A DNA stretch of 64,000 bases, taken from assembly GCA_023402395.1 (NCBI GenBank), contig JAEYGI010000040.1, forward strand, positions 1 through 64,000, read 5' to 3'. Positions 32,134 through 40,136 of the stretch are shown piece after piece (position 1 is the first letter of the stretch; each line of letters opens with the position of its first letter). The position numbers and the translations under genes are program-made. The stretch is from Bacillota bacterium (GTDB lineage: Bacteria; Bacillota; UBA4882; UBA8346). Below the pieces are notes generated by a model. That model saw nothing but the letters and a program-made list of their open reading frames with translations, searched no databases and was not told the origin of the DNA.

Positions 32134-32165
32134 GCCCGTTCTGCGGTTTGGAACGGGCTATTTTT
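32134..32165 (+). terminator. Terminator after metNIQ
   Basis: GCCCGTTC and GAACGGGC (8-bp perfect stem) followed by TATTTTT. Confidence 0.85.
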
Positions 32166-32198
32166 CGTAAGGGGCGGCTGATTTGTGGTGCAATGGTA

Positions 32199-32227
32199 TT
32201 GACAAAAATTAGTTCATAAATTATGAT
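32199..32227 (+). promoter_or_regulatory. Sigma-A promoter of the DUF2292 genes
   Basis: TTGACA (32199-32204), a 17-bp spacer and TATGAT (32222-32227). Confidence 0.85.
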
Positions 32228-32235
32228 ATCCATAT

Positions 32236-32290
32236 ATCCTAGTAAGTAGATAGGATTAGAGTAATTTATTAACAATCCTCCGCATAGGAT
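32236..32290. promoter_or_regulatory. Two ATCCT(A)/TAGGAT dyads, candidate sulfur-repressor operators
   Basis: ATCCTA-gtaagtaga-TAGGAT (32236-32256) and ATCCT-ccgcat-AGGAT (32275-32290) lie just downstream of the -10, where a repressor would block transcription. Similar half-sites occur at 39942 (GTAGGAAT), 40032 (ATTCCTAC) and 41295 (GATAGGATACTAATC). The pattern resembles Rrf2-family operators (IscR, CymR). CymR controls yezD-type genes in Bacillus. Confidence 0.5.
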
Positions 32291-32326
32291 ATTCACGGGA
32301 CGCTGGTTAATTTGGGGAAGGCGGTG

Positions 32327-32548
32327 ATGGGCGTGGCCCTTCGAAACGAGGCCAAATCGTTGCGATCGTTGCGCGATACATTGGATGCCGATGTGATCGC
32401 GGGAGTGCTGCGGGGGTTATGGAATGGTTCGATTACCATTATCAAACAGGATGATCGGATTATTCAGATCAATATCAATGAAGTGTTTGAATTGAACGAA
32501 CGATGTCGCAACAACTATCGGCTTGACTCCGCGATCATTCCAAAGTAG
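32327..32548 (+). CDS. DUF2292 (YezD-like) small protein
   Basis: A 73-residue protein; ATG 32327 follows GGGGAAGG. The DUF2292 core reads VLRGLWNGSITIIKQDDRII followed by QININEVFELN. In many Firmicutes yezD-like genes precede sulfate-assimilation operons and are controlled by the cysteine regulator CymR, which agrees with the setting. Function is unknown. A second copy follows after 21 nt. Confidence 0.75.
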   Translation: MGVALRNEAKSLRSLRDTLDADVIAGVLRGLWNGSITIIKQDDRIIQININEVFELNERCRNNYRLDSAIIPK

Positions 32549-32569
32549 CCCAAGTAAGGGGGAAACGAG

Positions 32570-32740
32570 ATGGAAGAGCTGAATTCGAGTAAAGTCAAGA
32601 CGGATAGTCCGATTTCCGAGGCGGATCTCCAAAAGTTGTTGGGACTATTGGGGAAGATCGCCTACGGTTCGGTGACATTGATCATTCAGAACGGCCAAGT
32701 GGTTCAGATCGAAAAGAATGAAAAGTTGCGTTTGAAATAA
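32570..32740 (+). CDS. Second DUF2292 (YezD-like) small protein
   Basis: A 56-residue protein, ATG 32570 with AAGGGGG 7 nt upstream. The core KIAYGSVTLIIQNGQVVQIE and the basic end KNEKLRLK match DUF2292 better than the first copy. Two tandem, clearly diverged copies under one promoter suggest a heterodimer or an old duplication. Confidence 0.8.
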   Translation: MEELNSSKVKTDSPISEADLQKLLGLLGKIAYGSVTLIIQNGQVVQIEKNEKLRLK

Positions 32741-32871
32741 AGCATTACCGCTAAATTGCGTCGAAGGCGCGAGGTGGCGCGCCATCTTTAAAAGCGATAT
32801 TGTCATGGAAACGACGTATTTGTTACATACCTGTCAAATTAATCAATATCAACGGAATTGGGGTTTTTCCA

Positions 32872-33858
32872 ATGGAAGCAATTCATCTGCTCGGCTTTGG
32901 CGCAATCATCGCGGCAATTGCCGGCGTAGCATTACCCCGGATCAGAGAGACGGAGCATCAGTTGCTCGATGATCAGGTCCGTAACGAGACGGCCGGCCAA
33001 TTTATCCAACTCAGCCACGGGATGACCCATTATGAAGATTGCGGACCCCAGGACGGTCCGGTAGTGGTGCTGGTTCACGGCTTTTCAGTGCCATACCATA
33101 TGTGGGACCGGACGGTGGAGCCGCTGGTCCGGGCCGGCTGGCGGGTGATCCGGTATGATATGTACGGTCGGGGCTTTTCGGACCGTCCGGATCTCCGCTA
33201 TGATCGCGCCTTGTTCGTCGCGCAGTTGCGCGAGTTACTCGGAGCGCTGGACATTAACCGTCCGGTCTCCTTGGTCGGCAATTCGATGGGCGGCGCGGTG
33301 ATCGCGGCGTTTGCGGCCGATCATCCCGCCGGCGTCGCCCGGCTGGTCTTGATCGACCCGCTCTGGGAGCCTTTGAAAGCCGGAGCCTTGAATCTGCCCG
33401 GGATCGGGGAGTGGGTTGCGGCCAGTTTTTATGTTCCGGCTACGCCTGAACTGCAATACCGCGATTTCTACAATCCGATCCTGTTTCCGGAGTGGGAAAT
33501 TTTGTTCCGCCGCCAGATGATGTATAAAGGGTTTCGCCGCGCCTTGCTCTCCACGGCCCGCCATTTTCTAGGGAATGTCTTTTTGAACGATTACCGGAAG
33601 CTGGCCGCGGCCCAAAAGCCGGTCCTGCAAATCTGGGGCGTCCAGGAACGTACGTTGCGGAAGGAGGGCGCCGCCGTTTTGCGGTCCCTGTTGCATTCGG
33701 AACTGATCTGGGTGGAGTACGCGGCGCATCTGCCGCACTACGAGCGTCCGGATGCGGTGAATCCGGCGCTGATTCAATTTCTGGCCGCGCCGGCCAACCA
33801 AACCGTTGCTTCCGACTCGCCCGATGCCTGGTTCGAGTCGCAAACGCTTTGCGGTTAA
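32872..33858 (+). CDS. Alpha/beta-fold hydrolase, membrane-anchored
   Basis: A 328-residue protein from ATG 32872 with an N-terminal hydrophobic anchor (HLLGFGAIIAAIAGVAL). The alpha/beta-hydrolase fold is clear: oxyanion HGFSVPYHMWD, RYDMYGRGFSDRP, nucleophile elbow LVGNSMGGAV (Ser), and catalytic His in AAHLPHYERP. It follows the DUF2292 genes and precedes the cystine transporter. Substrate unknown; thioester or ester cleavage in sulfur scavenging is possible. Confidence 0.75.
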   Translation: MEAIHLLGFGAIIAAIAGVALPRIRETEHQLLDDQVRNETAGQFIQLSHGMTHYEDCGPQDGPVVVLVHGFSVPYHMWDRTVEPLVRAGWRVIRYDMYGRGFSDRPDLRYDRALFVAQLRELLGALDINRPVSLVGNSMGGAVIAAFAADHPAGVARLVLIDPLWEPLKAGALNLPGIGEWVAASFYVPATPELQYRDFYNPILFPEWEILFRRQMMYKGFRRALLSTARHFLGNVFLNDYRKLAAAQKPVLQIWGVQERTLRKEGAAVLRSLLHSELIWVEYAAHLPHYERPDAVNPALIQFLAAPANQTVASDSPDAWFESQTLCG

Positions 33859-33870
33859 CGGCTGAAAGGG

Positions 33871-33894
33871 AGCCGGCCCGGAGACGGGCCGGCT
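33871..33894 (+). terminator. Perfect GC hairpin after the hydrolase gene
   Basis: AGCCGGCCCG-gaga-CGGGCCGGCT is a 10-bp stem closed by a GAGA tetraloop. It lacks a T-tract, so it may stall rather than fully terminate transcription. Confidence 0.5.
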
Positions 33895-33919
33895 GCGGGG
33901 AGAGGGTTGGATTCATCGA

Positions 33920-33948
33920 TTGACAAATTGCGGATTTAATAGTAACAT
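33920..33948 (+). promoter_or_regulatory. Promoter of the cystine-type ABC operon
   Basis: TTGACA (about 33920), a 17-bp spacer and TAACAT (about 33943-33948). It starts about 130 nt before the binding-protein gene. Confidence 0.6.
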
Positions 33949-34078
33949 GTTGCATATTGCAGCAAGCTGAGCGGATTTGTTCCCTATCGCGCGTTGCCGA
34001 TGGGAAGTGTTGCCGGACGCAACTGCACGAAACCGGTTTTCTGTCCGATATTATATCAAGTGAATAAGGAGCAAGATC

Positions 34079-34852
34079 ATGAAAATTGCCAAATTGTTTT
34101 TAGTTTTAGCTATCCTTGGCCTGCTGGCGGCCTCCAATGGCCTGGCGGCGCCGGCCGCGAAACCGATCCTGGTTGGAACCGAGGGCGTTTACGCGCCATT
34201 TACATACGTTGATGAAAAAGGCAATCTGACCGGATACGATGTCGAGGTAGTCAAAGCGATCGCCAAACGGATCAATGTCGAGGTTAAGTTTGTTCCCACC
34301 CCGTGGGACAGCATGTTTCTGGGGCTGGAGACCCAAAAGTTCGGGGTAATCGCCAATCAGATCAGTAGAAATCCGGACCGGGAAAAGAAATATCTCTTTT
34401 CCGAGAGCTATCTGATCTCCGGAGCCCAGTTGATCGTGAGAAAAGATCGGAACGACCTCAACAGCCTGGATGATTTGAAAGGGCAAAGGGTCGGCACCGG
34501 AGTCGGCAGCAATTACTCGAAGATCTTAGAGGATTACAACACCAAAAAGCAGTTTGATCTCAAATATTATGACGGCAATCTCACCACCGTGCTCCAGGAT
34601 ATCGTGGCCGGCCGGCTGGACGCGACCCTCAACGACCGGCTGACCGTCGGGTACAACCAGAAGAAGCTGGGGTTGAACGTCAAACTGGTGGGGAAACCGA
34701 TTGCCTTAGTTTCCAGCCATTTCGTGTTTCGCAAGGACAAGGAAGGCGAGGAACTGAAAGCGAAATTCGATCAAGCCCTGGCCGAGCTGACCAAGAGCGG
34801 CGCCTTGGCCAACCTGTCCAAGGAATGGTTCGGCGCTGATTACACCAACTGA
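34079..34852 (+). CDS. Amino-acid ABC binding protein, cystine type
   Basis: A 257-residue exported protein with a signal peptide ending at GLAAPAAK. It has the SBP_bac_3 pattern LVGTEGVYAPFTYVDEKGNL and GYDVEVVKAIAKRINVEVKF, typical of TcyA/TcyJ/FliY cystine-binding proteins, and FGVIANQISRNPDREKKYLF. No lipobox cysteine. Forms an operon with the permease and ATPase that follow. Cystine is inferred from the family and the sulfur setting. Confidence 0.8.
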   Translation: MKIAKLFLVLAILGLLAASNGLAAPAAKPILVGTEGVYAPFTYVDEKGNLTGYDVEVVKAIAKRINVEVKFVPTPWDSMFLGLETQKFGVIANQISRNPDREKKYLFSESYLISGAQLIVRKDRNDLNSLDDLKGQRVGTGVGSNYSKILEDYNTKKQFDLKYYDGNLTTVLQDIVAGRLDATLNDRLTVGYNQKKLGLNVKLVGKPIALVSSHFVFRKDKEGEELKAKFDQALAELTKSGALANLSKEWFGADYTN

Positions 34853-34885
34853 TCCCGGCAAAAAACCAACATGGGAAGCTAGACG

Positions 34886-35602
34886 ATGAACCCATTTTTA
34901 GATTTTCAATTCATGATCGATATCATTCCCGATCTAATCGAGGTCATTCCGGTCACGATCAACATCACGCTGATTGCGATGTTCTTTGCGTTGATCGTCG
35001 GGTTGGGGACGGCGCTGGTCCGAATCTACAAGGTGCCGGTCGCCAAACAACTGGCGGCCGTGTACATCTCCTTCGCCCGAGGCACGCCGCTGCTGGTCCA
35101 GATCTATCTTGCCTATTATGGCATTCCCAAGCTGCTGGAGTTTTTCAATGTCGCCTATGGCTGGAATATCAGTGTCAATGGTATTCCAGCCATCGTCTTT
35201 ATCTATCTGGCTTTTACCTTTAATGTCGGGGCCTATTTGTCGGAGACCATCCGGGCCGCCATCGAAGCCATCGACAAGGGCCAGATGGAGGCGGCCTTGT
35301 CGCTCGGGATGCGACCCTGGCAGGGGATGCGCCGGATCGTGCTGCCGCAGGCGCTGGCCATCGCCCTCCCCAGCTTCGGCAATACCATCATCAGTTTGAT
35401 CAAGGATACCTCGCTGGCGTTTATGATCTCGGTGGTGGAGATGATGGGACAGGCCAAGATTCTCGGAGCCCGGGGCCTGCAATTTTTCGAAGTCTATATC
35501 GTGGTGGCCCTTTTGTATTGGGCCATCTGCATCCTGGTCGAGCGGATCGTGCTCGGGCTGGAACGCCGGGTGAAACGGTTTGAAGGGGTGAAGGCGCTGT
35601 GA
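34886..35602 (+). CDS. Amino-acid ABC permease, cystine type
   Basis: A 238-residue His/Glu/Gln/Arg/opine-type permease. The N-terminus IDIIPDLIEVIPVTINITLI, the segment RGTPLLVQIYLAYYGIPKLL and the EAA loop EAALSLGMRPWQGMRRIVLP are diagnostic. It overlaps the ATPase gene by 4 nt (GTGA). TcyB/TcyL are the closest functional names. Confidence 0.85.
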   Translation: MNPFLDFQFMIDIIPDLIEVIPVTINITLIAMFFALIVGLGTALVRIYKVPVAKQLAAVYISFARGTPLLVQIYLAYYGIPKLLEFFNVAYGWNISVNGIPAIVFIYLAFTFNVGAYLSETIRAAIEAIDKGQMEAALSLGMRPWQGMRRIVLPQALAIALPSFGNTIISLIKDTSLAFMISVVEMMGQAKILGARGLQFFEVYIVVALLYWAICILVERIVLGLERRVKRFEGVKAL

Positions 35603-36336
35603 TCGAATTGACCGGTATTCACAAGTCCTTTCACCGGACCGAGGTGCTGAAAGGAATCGACCTTCAGGTCAAACAGGGTCAAGTCGTGGTCATCATCGGG
35701 CCGAGCGGTTCCGGCAAATCGACCCTGTTGCGCTGCATCAACTTCCTGGAAAAACCGAATCGCGGGACGATCCGGATCGACCGATTGACGGTGGACGCCG
35801 AGCGGGTGACCAAGCCGGAAATCCTGGAGCTGCGGCGGAACACCGCGATGGTGTTTCAGCAATATAATCTGTTCCGCAATAAAACCGCCCTTGAGAATGT
35901 GATGGAAGGGTTAATCACGGTCAAGCGGCTGCCGAAGCCGGAAGCGATCGCCAAAAGCAGCTACTTTCTGGAGAAAGTGGGCCTGCAGGACCGGGTCCAT
36001 TTTTATCCGTCCCAGTTGTCCGGCGGCCAGCAGCAGCGGGTGGGGATCGCCCGGGCGTTGGCCATGGAGCCGAAGGCGATTTTGTTCGACGAGCCGACCT
36101 CGGCGCTGGACCCGGAACTGGTGGGCGGGGTGCTGGACGTGATGAAGTCCCTGGCGCGGGAAGGCATGACCATGGTGGTCGTGACCCATGAAATGAACTT
36201 TGCCAAGGAAGTCGCCAATCAGGTGGTGTTCATGGATAACGGGCAGATTGTGGAAGCCGGGAATCCCACCGAGTTTTTCCAACAGACCCGGTTGGAGCGG
36301 ACCAAGCTCTTTTTGCAGCGGGTGCGGGTATTCTAG
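35599..36336 (+). CDS. Amino-acid ABC ATPase, cystine type
   Basis: A 245-residue ATPase with Walker A IGPSGSGKSTLLRCINFLE, Q-loop FQQYNLFRNKTALENV, signature SQLSGGQQQRVGIARALA and Walker B AILFDEPTSALDPELVG. PAAT-type ATPases (TcyC, GlnQ) share these exact blocks. Start is GTG, overlapping the permease stop. Length is normal. Ends the operon; the SAM-I promoter begins 90 nt later. Confidence 0.85.
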   Translation: MIELTGIHKSFHRTEVLKGIDLQVKQGQVVVIIGPSGSGKSTLLRCINFLEKPNRGTIRIDRLTVDAERVTKPEILELRRNTAMVFQQYNLFRNKTALENVMEGLITVKRLPKPEAIAKSSYFLEKVGLQDRVHFYPSQLSGGQQQRVGIARALAMEPKAILFDEPTSALDPELVGGVLDVMKSLAREGMTMVVVTHEMNFAKEVANQVVFMDNGQIVEAGNPTEFFQQTRLERTKLFLQRVRVF

Positions 36337-36429
36337 CCCCGGGGGCGGCCTTCACGCCAACGGAGCCGGCCGGCGCGCGGGGGAAGCGCTTTGCAATCAT
36401 CCGTTAACCATGGTTTTAGGCGGAAATTC

Positions 36430-36458
36430 TTGACGGATAAAAAAGGGAATGATAAAAT
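36430..36458 (+). promoter_or_regulatory. Sigma-A promoter of the metI-metC operon
   Basis: TTGACG (36430-36435), 17-bp spacer, TAAAAT (36453-36458), about 55 nt ahead of the SAM riboswitch. Confidence 0.8.
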
Positions 36459-36514
36459 CGAAAGAAAGCTTTCAATCCCTATCAATTTAATATTATATCG
36501 TCAATCACAAATCA

Positions 36515-36613
36515 GTCTTATCAAGAGAAGGGGAGGGAACGGCCCGATGAACCTCGGCAACCTGCGCGATCGACAGGTGCCAAATCCGGCAGGGAAACCT
36601 GGGAGATGAGAGA
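36515..36613 (+). ncRNA. SAM-I (S-box) riboswitch
   Basis: All hallmark segments are present in order: TCTTATCAAGAGAAG (P1 and start of P2), GGGAGGGAACGGCCCGATGA, ACCTCGGCAACC (P2/P3 core), AGGTGCCAAATCC (P3-P4 junction), then GGGAGATGAGAGAC closing P1. It is followed by a terminator. In S-box control, SAM binding keeps P1 and lets the terminator form, so low SAM turns on the methionine genes behind it. Confidence 0.97.
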
Positions 36614-36629
36614 CTAACGGCGCCCGCTA

Positions 36630-36662
36630 AACCTCTTTTCTCATAAAAAGAGGTTATTTTTA
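36630..36662 (+). terminator. SAM-I expression-platform terminator
   Basis: AACCTCTTTT and AAAAGAGGTT form a 10-bp stem followed by ATTTTTAT. It forms when SAM is bound to the riboswitch upstream. Confidence 0.9.
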
Positions 36663-36815
36663 TATCAGGGAATAATGTCACGGCATCCAGTTTAGCGCTA
36701 TATAGGATGAAGTAAATCCCTTATTATTTCATCATGGAAGGCTTACAGGACATGATGTATAGATGTATATCAGAAATTTAATTCAACTTATACACATAAT
36801 GGAGGAGATTGTACG

Positions 36816-37958
36816 ATGAAGATTGAAACCAGGCTGGCCCAGGCCGGGCTCTGTACGGACCGCGTTACCGGCGCGATCAGTACCCCGATTTACCAGACCG
36901 CGACCTTCCGCCATCCGGCGCTCGGGCAGAGCACGGGGTATGATTATTCCCGGACCGTCAATCCGACCCGTGAAGTCTTGGAAAAGGTCATGGCGGACCT
37001 GGAAAAAGGCGATCGCGGCTTCGCCTTTGCCTCGGGGATGGCGGCGATTACCACGATTTTGATGCTTTTCGCGGCCGGCGATCATTTGGTGGTATCCGAT
37101 GATCTGTATGGGGGAACCTATCGCGTGTTGGAGAAAAACTTCAGGCAGTTCGGAGTCGAGGCCAGTTACGCCGATACCAACGATTTGGAGGCAATTGAAG
37201 CCGCGCTCGTACCCGGCCGGACCCGGGCGATTTTTATCGAAACTCCGACTAATCCGCTGATGAAGATCACTGATTTGAAGAAAGTCATCGAGTTTGGGAA
37301 GCGCCGGGGGTTGTTGATCATCGTCGACAATACGTTTATGACGCCGTACTATCAACGCCCGCTCGAACTCGGCGCCGATCTGGTGGTGCACAGCGGAACC
37401 AAATTTTTGGGCGGCCACAATGATCTGCTGGCCGGGATCGTGGTGGCGCGGACTCCGGAGCTGAGCGAGAAGGTGAAGTTCATTCAGAATTCCACCGGCG
37501 CCGTGCTGGGGCCCCAGGACAGCTGGCTGCTGCTCAGGGGCGTGAAAACCCTGGCGTTGCGGCTCGCCCGGCAACAGGAAAACGCGATTCAAATCGCCCG
37601 CTGGCTGGCGACGCGGCCGGAAGTCAAGCAGTTGTACTATCCGGGCCTGGAAACTCACCCCGGATTTGAAATTCACTCCGGACAAGCCAGTGGATTCGGA
37701 GCGATGCTATCATTTACGGTGACCGACGCGGCGCTGGTCGAACGGATCATCAACCGGGTCCAAACCATCACCTACGCGGAAAGCCTGGGCGGAGTGGAGA
37801 CCTTGATCACTTACCCGGTGCGGCAGACCCATGCCGATATTCCGGTGGAGATCCGGGAACGCATCGGCGTAACCAACGATTTATTGCGGCTATCGATCGG
37901 GATTGAGGCGGCCGATGATCTGATCGCCGATTTGAAACAAGCCATGGAACAGGAGTGA
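36816..37958 (+). CDS. metI: Cystathionine gamma-synthase / O-acetylhomoserine thiolyase
   Basis: A 380-residue PLP enzyme of the Cys/Met-metabolism family (the Bacillus MetI, not the transporter permease). Motifs: GAISTPIYQTATFRHP, YDYSRTVNPTREVLEK, AFASGMAAITTIL, the PLP lysine in HSGTKFLGGHNDLLAG, and ESLGGVETLITYPVRQTHAD. It joins O-acetylhomoserine with cysteine (or sulfide). Order metI-metC behind an S-box is as in B. subtilis. GGAGGAGA precedes the ATG. Confidence 0.9.
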   Translation: MKIETRLAQAGLCTDRVTGAISTPIYQTATFRHPALGQSTGYDYSRTVNPTREVLEKVMADLEKGDRGFAFASGMAAITTILMLFAAGDHLVVSDDLYGGTYRVLEKNFRQFGVEASYADTNDLEAIEAALVPGRTRAIFIETPTNPLMKITDLKKVIEFGKRRGLLIIVDNTFMTPYYQRPLELGADLVVHSGTKFLGGHNDLLAGIVVARTPELSEKVKFIQNSTGAVLGPQDSWLLLRGVKTLALRLARQQENAIQIARWLATRPEVKQLYYPGLETHPGFEIHSGQASGFGAMLSFTVTDAALVERIINRVQTITYAESLGGVETLITYPVRQTHADIPVEIRERIGVTNDLLRLSIGIEAADDLIADLKQAMEQE

Positions 37959-37964
37959 TCAATG

Positions 37965-39098
37965 ATGAAGTACGGAACCAAAATCCTTCATAACGGCAAT
38001 GAATTGGACCCCCGGACCGGCGCGTTGAGCATTCCGATCTACCAGGTCTCCACCTTTCACCAGCACGACATCGAAAACCCGGGGCAGTTCGAGTATTCCC
38101 GCTCCGGCAACCCGACCCGGGAGGCGCTGGAAAAGACGCTGGCGGCGCTGGAAAACGGACATCAGGGCTTCGCCTTCGCCTCGGGAATGGCGGCCACCTC
38201 GTCGGCGCTGGCCATCCTGGAACAAGGGGATCATGTGGTGGCGACCGAGGACATTTACGGGGGCTCGTACCGGATTTTGACCCGGTTTTTCAGCAAATTC
38301 GGGGTGGAGGCGACCTTTGTCGACATGTCCCGGCTGGAGAACATCGCAGCGGCGATCCGCCCCAACACCAAGGCGCTGTTTCTGGAGACCCCTTCCAATC
38401 CGCTGCTGAAGGTGACTGATATCGCGGGAGCCGTCGCCATCGCCAAACGCCACGGCTTGCTGACGATGCTCGACAATACGTTTATGTCGCCGTATTTTCA
38501 ACGCCCGCTCGAGCTGGGGGTGGACATCGTGATTCACAGCGCCACCAAATTCCTGGGCGGCCACAGCGATGTCATCGGCGGCGCGGTGATTGCCGGAAAT
38601 GCCGAATTGGCGGCTAAGGTCTATTTCGTCCAGAACGGCTTCGGCGCGATCCTGGGGCCGCAGGATTGCTGGCTGCTGCTCCGGGGCATCAAAACGCTCC
38701 GGGCCAGGATGGAACTGCAGCAGCAATCGGCGCTGGCCATCGCCGAATGGCTCGCCGGGCAGCCTTGGGTTTCCGAGGTGTTTTACCCCGGCCTCCCCGG
38801 ACACCCGGGGCACGGTTTGAATCTGAAACAAGCCTCAGGCTTCGGCGCGGTGCTTTCGTTCAAGACCGATACGTTGGAACGGGCGCTTTCGATCATGAAA
38901 CAGGTCAAGCTGTGGTCGGTCGCGGTCAGCCTGGGCGGGGTCGAGTCGATCCTGTCCTATCCGGTCAAGATGTCTCACGCCTCGGTGCCCTTGAAGGAAC
39001 GGGAACGCTTGGGCATTACCCCGAATCTGATCCGGCTGTCGGTGGGACTGGAAGACCCGGACGATTTGTGCGAGGATTTACGGGCCGGCGCGCTGTAA
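37965..39098 (+). CDS. metC: Cystathionine beta-lyase (MetC type)
   Basis: A 377-residue PLP enzyme. GALSIPIYQVSTFHQHD, FEYSRSGNPTREALEKTLA, the PLP lysine in HSATKFLGGHSDVIGG, and VSLGGVESILSYPVKMSHAS place it with Bacillus MetC, which releases homocysteine from cystathionine. A cystathionine gamma-lyase activity cannot be excluded by sequence. ATG 37965 is 6 nt after AGGAGTGA. Its stop ends the SAM-controlled operon; a repeat array follows 180 nt later. Confidence 0.85.
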   Translation: MKYGTKILHNGNELDPRTGALSIPIYQVSTFHQHDIENPGQFEYSRSGNPTREALEKTLAALENGHQGFAFASGMAATSSALAILEQGDHVVATEDIYGGSYRILTRFFSKFGVEATFVDMSRLENIAAAIRPNTKALFLETPSNPLLKVTDIAGAVAIAKRHGLLTMLDNTFMSPYFQRPLELGVDIVIHSATKFLGGHSDVIGGAVIAGNAELAAKVYFVQNGFGAILGPQDCWLLLRGIKTLRARMELQQQSALAIAEWLAGQPWVSEVFYPGLPGHPGHGLNLKQASGFGAVLSFKTDTLERALSIMKQVKLWSVAVSLGGVESILSYPVKMSHASVPLKERERLGITPNLIRLSVGLEDPDDLCEDLRAGAL

Positions 39099-39278
39099 TT
39101 TTTAGAGCCACAATAAAGCGAAGCCGATGCCAACAATGATCGGCGGTCCATTAGTGAAAAGAACCCGCCCGTAACCGAAACGCCGGGGCTGGCCCGGAAG
39201 GAAATCGGGTCAGCCCCTTGGATTTGCAAACACTTGTTTTTCATACCGAACCCCCGCTGCAATCCGGAACGCTTTAGC

Positions 39279-39689
39279 TACAACTGTAGCACCACCTTTC
39301 CGATCTGCAGCAAGTCCCACTCCAACTGATCCTGGTCCCCGATCATCTGGAGCGGCGCTTTCTCCATCTGGAGCAACAGTCGGATCAACTGAAGGAACAC
39401 TTCTCCCATTTGAAGGAACATTTTCTTCAAATGATCCTCCAATATATTCAACTGAAGGAACTCTTCCTTCAAATGATCCTCTAGTATTTCCATCTGGAAA
39501 AACAGTTCCTTCAAATGATCCTCTAATATTTCCACTTGGAACGACAGTTCCTTCAACTGATCCGGCTCCCGGATCAGTTGAAGCGGCCCCGCCCTCATTT
39601 GATCCGGCACTTTGATCAACTGATTGGATCCTTGGATCAGTTGCGGCGGCACCTGGATCAAGTCAAACGGCACTCCGATCAGTTGGAGC
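39279..39689. repeat. 21-bp register dyad array 2 (CANNTG words), 20 units
   Basis: Twenty 12-base words start every 21 bp without a slip from 39279 to 39678. Eighteen contain CANNTG (CAACTG, CATCTG, CAAATG, CATTTG, CAGTTG, CACTTG); 39300 has GATCTG and 39657 has CAAGTC. Flanks favour TTC or ATC on the left and ATCC or AAGC on the right. Spacers are 9 bases and variable, apart from a short run (39426-39530) where a 42-bp double unit is repeated. Opposed words such as CAACTGATCC...GGATCAGTTG (39555-39581) are perfect 10-bp inverted repeats. Heptad-like ORFs on both strands follow from the 21-bp register. Confidence 0.9.
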
Positions 39690-39892
39690 GCTTAGCGCCT
39701 AATGTTTGGTTTGGTTGCATTGGAAGCGGCTTTTTCCCCGCCTGCGGAAAACTTCGCCGATGAAGGGTGAAGATTTCCATAGTTAGAACCGCAATGCTGA
39801 AGCGTCCGTCCTCCTCCGTTTTAAAGCATCGCCTGGCAATCCTCGCCCGGGAACCGTGGGCAAAAATTTTCCGTAAATTATCAAACCAAGTA

Positions 39893-39921
39893 TTGACATT
39901 CCAAATGAGGTAAAGTAATAT
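39893..39921 (+). promoter_or_regulatory. Sigma-A promoter of the sulfate-uptake operon
   Basis: TTGACA (39893-39898), 17-bp spacer, TAATAT (39916-39921). An overlapping TATAAT begins at 39919. GTAGGAAT (39942-39949) and ATTCCTAC (40032-40039) are inverted repeats in the leader and may be repressor half-sites. Confidence 0.75.
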
Positions 39922-40136
39922 AATCATATTCAAGTAATTTGGTAGGAATACTTTACATTGCATCGGCGTAGGAGATTCAGATCCCGGTTTTTAAGTGGAA
40001 TGAAACGAAATGACTTATTTTTTTGTATTAAATTCCTACTAATTCGATCTGTTTAGAAGAGTAAAGCGTGTCCGCATTGTCCCATCGGTTGGAGATCCAA
40101 CCTGAAAATACGGGATAAACATGAGGAGGTCCATTC

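Noticed and set aside
36816..37958. Methionine gamma-lyase
   Set aside because: The SAM-I leader and the metI-metC order fit the biosynthetic cystathionine gamma-synthase better, although sequence by eye cannot fully separate the subfamilies.
39278..39673. A 131-codon minus-strand frame with coiled-coil-like heptads (EILEDHLKE repeats)
   Set aside because: It coincides with the 21-bp array; comparable heptad frames open on both strands and in other arrays. There is no Shine-Dalgarno and the words are palindromic, so coding is not the simplest reading.
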